DNA of 46,688 nucleotides, from NCBI GenBank assembly GCA_026387795.1, contig JAPLLA010000046.1, positions 1-46,688 on the forward strand, given 5' to 3'. A program made the translations under genes and the position numbers. The stretch's first letter is position 1. Every line of letters begins with the position of its first letter. A model generated the notes under the pieces. The model searched no databases, was not told where the DNA came from, and saw nothing but the letters and a program-made list of their open reading frames with translations. The DNA comes from Candidatus Saganbacteria bacterium (GTDB taxonomy: Bacteria > Margulisbacteria > WOR-1 > JAPLLA01). Positions 41,115 to 46,688 of this stretch are shown one piece after another.

Positions 41115-43580
41115 ATGATAAAAAAAATAATCTGGTCTCTTTTGATTTTAATGTGCTTGGGTACTATGGCCTGGTCTATTCCAGGCCAAATTAGTTTTCA
41201 GGGGGTGTTAAAAGATGCTGCCGGACACTCTGTAAACGACAACCTCTCTATTGTTTTTACTATTTATGATGCCGCAAGCGGCGGATCTTCACTTTGGACA
41301 GAAACACAATCAGTATCTGTAGAAGGCGGATTATATAATGTATCGCTGGGGGCTTCTACTCCAATCACCGCAACAGTTTTTAACGGCAGCACCAGGTATT
41401 TAGGAGTAAAAGTCAGCACGGACTCTGAAATGACCCCTCGCATTGCCTTACTTTCCACTCCCTATGCATTCCGTGCAGCAGTAGTAGATACTATTTCCGA
41501 CGAATCAGTGACTACGGCAAAGATTGTAGACGCAGCAGTGACCAATGTAAAACTTGCAGGATCAATTACAGGAGCAAAGTTTGCTACTAATATTAGTATT
41601 AGCACAACCGGTATTGTTACAGCAGATGCTTTTTATGGAAATGGGGCTAATTTGCAAGGGGTAACAGTTGCAAACGGCGCGATTAGTAGTGCAAAAATTG
41701 CGACTGGTGCAGTGACTGCAGAAAAAATAGCAACCAGCAATTCTGCTAGCAGCAATAAATATCTTAAATATGACGGTACAAATATGTTGTGGGCAACGGT
41801 TTCAGGCGGCAGCGGGAGTATGGAAGTAGACAACCTTTCTATTGATACGAATGCGAATGGTTCATTGGAAGTAAAAGACAGCGGAGTAACTACTGCAAAG
41901 CTTTCAAACGAATCTGTGATTGCTGGAAAAATAGCAGCAGGTGCAGTAACCAGCGCAAAGTTAGCCTCTAATCTTTCAGTAACTGGAACAGTAACCGCAG
42001 GGGCATTTTCTGGAAGTGGTGCAGGTTTAACCGGAGTAGTAGGTACAGTAGCAGATGGATCAATAACTGCTGCAAAGATTACAAATGAAGCAGTAACAAA
42101 TGGGAAAATCGCTTCTAATGCTATTACATCTGCAAAGATCACAGACGAAGCTGTGACCAGCGGAAAAATTGCAGCAGGTGCAGTAACAAGCGCAAAGTTG
42201 GCTTCTAATCTTTCGGTAACAGGAATAGTAACAGCAGGAGCATTTTCCGGAAGTGGTTCCGGATTAACGAATATTCCTGCTTCATCTCTTGCAGATGGTT
42301 CGATAACCGCCGCAAAGATTACAGATGAGGCAGTTACAGAAGGGAAAATAGCTTCCAGTGCAGTTACTGCTGGGAAAATAGCAGCAGGTGCGGTAACAAG
42401 CGCAAAGTTGGCTTCTAATCTTTCGGTAACAGGAACAGTAACAGCAGGGGCATTTTCCGGAAGTGGTTCCGGATTAACGAATATTCCTGCTTCATCTCTT
42501 GCAGATGGTTCGATAACCGCCGCAAAGATTACAGATGAGGCAGTTACAGAAGGGAAAATAGCTTCCAGTGCAGTTACTGCTGGGAAAATTGCAGCAGGTG
42601 CGGTAACAAGCGCAAAGTTGGCTTCTAATCTTTCGGTAACAGGAATAGTAACAGCAGGGGCATTTTCCGGAAGTGGTTCCGGATTAACGAATATTCCTGC
42701 TTCATCTCTTGCAGATGGTTCAGTGACAAACGCAAAGCTGGCAGGATCAATTTCAGGAGATAAATTAGCATCCAATGCAGCAGTATTGAGCATTGCAAAA
42801 ACAGGTTCTTCCAGATTAACCGGAGCAGTGGATTTAAAACCCGGGACCAATATCACTTTAACGCAGACAGGAAATACGATTGAAGTTTCAGCTAGCGGCG
42901 GAGGTAGCGGGACCGTGACCAGTATTTCTACTGGCACAGGGTTAACCGGCGGGCCGATTACCACTTCAGGGATCATTTCAATAGAGAGCGGAGGGATTGG
43001 AGCAACCCAGCTGGCAGATAATGCGGTAACAGCAGGGAAGATCGCAGCATCATTTACAAGCGGACAAAAATACTTACAGCGTAACAATGACACCATGTCA
43101 TGGGTACCAGTGAGTGGAGGAGGAAGCACTTCCAGGGAGCCGGATTTTCTTACGATTGGTTTTAACGAATTTACTTCTTTAGAAGTTATTGATGATTCGA
43201 TTACCAGTACTCAGATTGGTGCAGCTGCAGTAACCAATGCAAAATTAGCAGGATCGATTGAAGACAGTAAGTTAAATACAATTACCACAGCTGGAAAAGT
43301 TTCTGGTAGTGCAATTACATCTGGTACGATTGGCGGAAGTAAGGCAATAAATACAACCGGCATAGTAACAGCAGGGGCGTTTTATGGAGATGGTTCCAGA
43401 TTAGAGGGGATTACAGTTACTACTGCGGAAACAGTGAATGGGATACGTGCGAGCACCGAAGCAACTGCAAATCAGTTGCTGGCGTTGGATGCTGATAAGC
43501 GGTTTGTTGTTTTAGGAGACGAAGCATCTGCTGGGATGATTTCTGGGAAAAATGAGAATTCAAGTGGCTACGGAATTTAG
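41115..43580 (+). CDS. Giant secreted repeat protein 2, part before the TAG
   Basis: About 821 residues to an in-frame TAG (43578-43580). Signal peptide and first 150 residues are nearly identical to protein 1, including DNA, so the genes are recent duplicates or exchange sequence. The body is mainly AKI/GKIA repeats, with a 210-bp tandem repeat, then a stretch ending SSGYGI before the stop. Protein 1 has GYGVYG at equivalent places, so the TAG most simply replaces a tyrosine TAT. The product would lack nearly all AGYF modules and the C-terminal part. The frame stays open after the stop to the window edge. Confidence 0.8.
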   Translation: MIKKIIWSLLILMCLGTMAWSIPGQISFQGVLKDAAGHSVNDNLSIVFTIYDAASGGSSLWTETQSVSVEGGLYNVSLGASTPITATVFNGSTRYLGVKVSTDSEMTPRIALLSTPYAFRAAVVDTISDESVTTAKIVDAAVTNVKLAGSITGAKFATNISISTTGIVTADAFYGNGANLQGVTVANGAISSAKIATGAVTAEKIATSNSASSNKYLKYDGTNMLWATVSGGSGSMEVDNLSIDTNANGSLEVKDSGVTTAKLSNESVIAGKIAAGAVTSAKLASNLSVTGTVTAGAFSGSGAGLTGVVGTVADGSITAAKITNEAVTNGKIASNAITSAKITDEAVTSGKIAAGAVTSAKLASNLSVTGIVTAGAFSGSGSGLTNIPASSLADGSITAAKITDEAVTEGKIASSAVTAGKIAAGAVTSAKLASNLSVTGTVTAGAFSGSGSGLTNIPASSLADGSITAAKITDEAVTEGKIASSAVTAGKIAAGAVTSAKLASNLSVTGIVTAGAFSGSGSGLTNIPASSLADGSVTNAKLAGSISGDKLASNAAVLSIAKTGSSRLTGAVDLKPGTNITLTQTGNTIEVSASGGGSGTVTSISTGTGLTGGPITTSGIISIESGGIGATQLADNAVTAGKIAASFTSGQKYLQRNNDTMSWVPVSGGGSTSREPDFLTIGFNEFTSLEVIDDSITSTQIGAAAVTNAKLAGSIEDSKLNTITTAGKVSGSAITSGTIGGSKAINTTGIVTAGAFYGDGSRLEGITVTTAETVNGIRASTEATANQLLALDADKRFVVLGDEASAGMISGKNENSSGYGI
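42181..42721 (+). repeat. 210-bp tandem repeat in giant protein 2
   Basis: Copies begin at 42181, 42391 and 42601 (third copy about 121 bp). They are nearly identical, 70 codons each, encoding SVTGTVTAGAFSGSGSGL and AKITDEAVTEGKIASS type segments. A more diverged copy begins near 41938. Unit length is a multiple of three, so copy-number change keeps the frame. Confidence 0.92.
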
Positions 43581-46500
43581 GGAGAGGGAAGTGGAGCCAA
43601 TAGTATGGGAGTTTATGGATATGCAAGCAATTCTGGCGCTGGGTTTAATTTTGGAGGGTATTTTGCCGCAGCTGGAACCAATGGTACAGGAATTTATGGA
43701 CAAGCACCTAAAACAGGAATTTTGGGATATGCAGATGGAGCTACTGGCAAAGGAGTTTTTGGTTCTGCAGATGGAGCCAATGGCTCCGGAGTTTATGGGC
43801 AAGCATCTCAAGCAACTGGTTACGCAGGATATTTTAAAGGTGGCAGAGGTATTTCTGTAGAAGGGAATGCTTTTATTACCGGTGAAGTTACAGCAACGGC
43901 ATTTCATGGAGATGGTTCTGATCTTAGTAACGTAAATACTACAATTGCAGATAACGCGATTACTACAGCAAAAATTACAGCAGAAGCAGTAACAAATGGG
44001 AAAATCGCTTCTAATGCAATTACTTCTGCAAAGATAACAGCAGAAGCAGTAACCAGCGGGAAAATCGCATCAAACGCAGTTACAACAGTGAAAATCACAG
44101 ACGGAGCGATTACAGAACCAAAACTAAGCATAACAAACGAAGCAACTGCAGGAAAATACTTAAGCTGGAACGGCAATTACATGGAGTGGCTAGCAGTTTC
44201 CGGCGGGAGCACAGCGGAAGTGGATAATGAAACGATCGGGTTAAATGCCAGCGGGTCTTTGGAAGTAAAAAATAGTGCGATAACAATCGGGAAGATTGCA
44301 ACTACCAATATTGCAACAGGAGAGAAATATTTAAAATATACTGGATCCAACTTAATGTGGGCAACAGTAAGCGGAGGGGGAAGTACTTCCAGAGAGCCGG
44401 ACTATATTACCATTGGGTTAACGGATGTTTATGCTTCTTTAGAAGTTCTTGATGCAGCAATTACCAACGCCAAGATTGGTCCAGCTGCAGTGACTGCCGA
44501 TAAATTAGCAGATGGCTCAATAACAGCGACAAAGATAACAGACGAAGCAGTAACAAGCGGGAAGATAGCGTCAAATGCAATTACCTCTGAAAAGATCACA
44601 AATGAAGCAGTAACAGCAGCAAAGATAGCAGCAGGAGCAGTGACCAGCAGTAAATTGGCATCCAATGCAGCGGTATTGAGCATTGCAACAACCGGTTCTT
44701 CCGAGCTGACCGGAGCAGTGGAACTAAAACCCGGGACCAATATCACTTTGACTCAAACCGGGAATACGATTGAAGTTTCCGCTAGCGGTGGAGGGAGCGG
44801 TACTGTGACCAGCATTTCTACTGGTACAGGATTAACCGGTGGGCCGATTACAGTTTCCGGGATCATATCAGTAGAGAGCGGAGGGATTGGAGCAACACAG
44901 CTGGCGGATAGTGCAGTAACAAGCGGGAAATTGGCTTCGGATATAAACATAGTTACTACCGGAACAGTTTCTTCTACTGCAAATGTGGCAGAGAGAGGTG
45001 CTGTTTCAGGATTAAATCCAAATTCTCAGGGAGCTGGATTATATGGAGAAGGCGGAGTTGGTATATATGCAAAAACTATTTCTGATAATTATTATTCGGG
45101 TATGTTTTCAGGTGGGGTAGGTATTTCGGTTGAAGGGGGCATTGGCGCTACAGGAATTGCAACAGCCGCAGCATTTTCTGGAAGCGGTGCTGGGTTAACA
45201 AATATTCCTGCAACTTCTATTGCCGATGGATCGATTACAGGCGCAAAGCTGGCTTCGGATATAAATGTAATTACTACTGGAGTAGTTACTTCTACTGCAA
45301 ATGTGGCGCAAGCAGGTGCTGTATCAGGGTTAAATTCCAATGCTGAGGGAGCTGGTTTATTTGGAGAAGGTTCAGTTGGTGTATATGCACACTCTACAGG
45401 GTCTTCTGGTAATGCTTATTCCGGTTGGTTTAGAGGTGGAGTAGGCGTTTCAGTTGAAGGGGGACTGGGTGCTACAGGCATTGTAACTGCAGCGGCATTT
45501 TCTGGAAACGGCTCTGGATTAACCAATGTTCCGGCAACTTCTCTTGCAGATGGTTCAATTGCCAATGCAAAGTTAGCTGGATCAATTACAGGAGATAAAT
45601 TAGCTTTTAATATCGGGATTAATACTACGGGGACTATAACCGCAGGTGCAATTAGCGGAACAATTAATGCAGATACAGTGGATGGATTCCACGCTACTTC
45701 CGAAGCAGCGGCAAATAAACTGTTGGCTTTAAATTCCAATAAACAATTTATTCTAAGCAACAATATCATGTCGCCTTATATCCCATTGATTGATGTAAAT
45801 GTTGATGGGGTGGATGCTCCTTTGGGTATGCGGGTTAGGACAGCCGGAATCTATGGGATAGCAATTTCCGGAGAAGCCACAAACACTGACGCAAATACCA
45901 ATTATGGCGGGATGTTTAGTGCAGCCGCATCAAATGGTAGGGGTGTTTACGGTATTGCGTCGGGTGATTACGGTATTGGTGTTTACGGAGCAGCGACTAA
46001 AAACAGCGTTCAAACTAATCCTAATTATGGAGGATATTTTTTAAGCAATGGCTTTTATGGTGTTGGTGTTTATGCGGAACAAAGCGGGGGAGATGGAGTG
46101 GCTGTATATGGTAAAACCACAAGTGGTTCCGGTCAATCTATTGCTGGTAAATTTGTAAATCAAAGTGGTGATGCGAATAGTGCGGGTATTTCTGTAGAAG
46201 CGGTTAATAAGGGCGGATTTTTTCATGCTTCTGCTAATTCTGGCACTGGGATTCAGTCGTATGGAGGAAATTATGGAGGATATTTTGAGTCAACTTATGG
46301 GGAGTCGGTGACCAAAGGAATATATGCAAAAACTAATTCGCCGGATGGTTATGCTGGATACTTTGAGGGAGGCGAGGGGGTATATGTTTCCGGCAGTTTA
46401 GAGTCAACAGGCAGGATTACTGCGGTTTCATTTACTGGAAGCGGTGCTGGGTTAACGAATATTCCGGCAACTTCTATAGCAGATGGTTCAATAACAGGTG

Positions 46501-46688
46501 CAAAGCTGGCTTCTAATATAAATGTAGTTACTACTGGAAACGTTTCTTCTACTGCGAGCGTGGCAGATGCAGGAGCTGTTACAGGATTAAATCCCAATGC
46601 TAATGGAGCTGGATTATATGGAGAAGGCAAAGTTGGCGTATATGCAAAATCTACTGGCAATTATTATTCCGGTATGTTTGTGGGTGGA
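43581..46688 (+). pseudogene. Giant repeat protein 2, part after the TAG (runs off right edge)
   Basis: The same frame continues without a stop for 1,036 codons to the window end. It encodes GEGSGANSMGVYGYASNS, AKI/GKIA blocks, and AGYF-type modules (SGMFSGGVGISVEGG, AGYFEGGEGVYVSG; four whole ones and one cut by the edge). Coding quality does not decay after the stop. An ATG at 43605 preceded by GGAGAGG at 43581-43587 could allow restart, but without a signal peptide. The C-terminus is not visible. Confidence 0.8.

Noticed and set aside
42181-42721. CRISPR-like array
   Set aside because: Units are 210 bp, contiguous and coding, with no spacers. No CRISPR array or cas gene was seen anywhere in the window.
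35960-43129. Long minus-strand open frames across the giant repeat genes (up to about 500 codons)
   Set aside because: They mirror the repetitive plus-strand coding sequence, have repetitive low-information products, and have no ribosome sites.
43578-43580. TAG as pyrrolysine or a reassigned codon
   Set aside because: Several intact genes here end in TAG, and the paralogue has tyrosine at the matching positions; a nonsense change or sequencing error is simpler.
1-46688. tRNA, rRNA or prophage genes
   Set aside because: None recognised by eye; no cloverleaf-like or rRNA signature and no phage structural or integrase genes were found. The fibre-like proteins carry signal peptides, so they are more likely cellular surface proteins.

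Overview
The window reads as chromosomal DNA of an uncultured bacterium with the standard bacterial code (TAA, TAG and TGA all end genes). It is moderately AT-rich and densely packed, with both Shine-Dalgarno-led and apparently leaderless genes. The khpA-ylqD-trmD order, the very large Gly-Val-Tyr-Gly repeat surface proteins and the intergenic mini-repeats resemble candidate-phylum genomes (Margulisbacteria/Saganbacteria or Omnitrophota type). That placement is a guess; there is no rRNA in the window to test it.

Layout. 1-4.0 kb: 5' part of lipA (cut by the left edge), an HTH/ATPase/STAS-like regulator, a membrane protein and lpdA, with three copies of a palindromic hairpin repeat, one of them read in frame inside lipA. 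4.1-5.8 kb: a TatD-linked radical SAM protein and a HEPN/MNT toxin-antitoxin pair with a striking double operator. 5.9-11.7 kb: an apparent RiPP (modified peptide) locus made of an S26-type peptidase, a PqqD-like protein, two radical SAM/SPASM enzymes, a 70-residue six-cysteine precursor and an HPr-kinase-like ATPase. An AbiEi/AbiEii pair interrupts it. 11.7-13.4 kb: an AbiEi-like/Fic pair lying between a leuS 3'-end remnant and the real leuS. 13.4-20.8 kb, minus strand: ilvD, ilvB (5' end damaged), ilvN, ilvC, leuS. 20.9-25.7 kb: two roughly 800-residue proteins, one like alpha-glucan phosphorylase and one like GalT/HIT nucleotidyltransferases. 25.8-29.8 kb: rlmN, aroC and an MsbA-like ABC exporter. 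29.9-34.0 kb: rpsP-khpA-ylqD-trmD-SPOUT methyltransferase-rplS-lepB-rnhB. 34.1 kb to the end: two paralogous giant repeat-rich secreted proteins, the second broken by one in-frame TAG and running off the right edge.

Two observations stand out. First, the RiPP-like locus has a well-expressed-looking cysteine-rich precursor whose start overlaps the upstream radical SAM gene. Second, two unrelated toxin-antitoxin modules (AbiE and AbiEi-like/Fic) each sit between a working gene and a second, diverged copy of that gene's 3' end. The copies differ almost only at synonymous third codon positions. This suggests that both modules arrived by recombination carrying the 3' end of a homologous allele, rather than by simple target-site duplication. 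A third theme is repeats inside coding sequence: lipA, leuS (three places) and possibly rlmN carry repeat elements as in-frame insertions.
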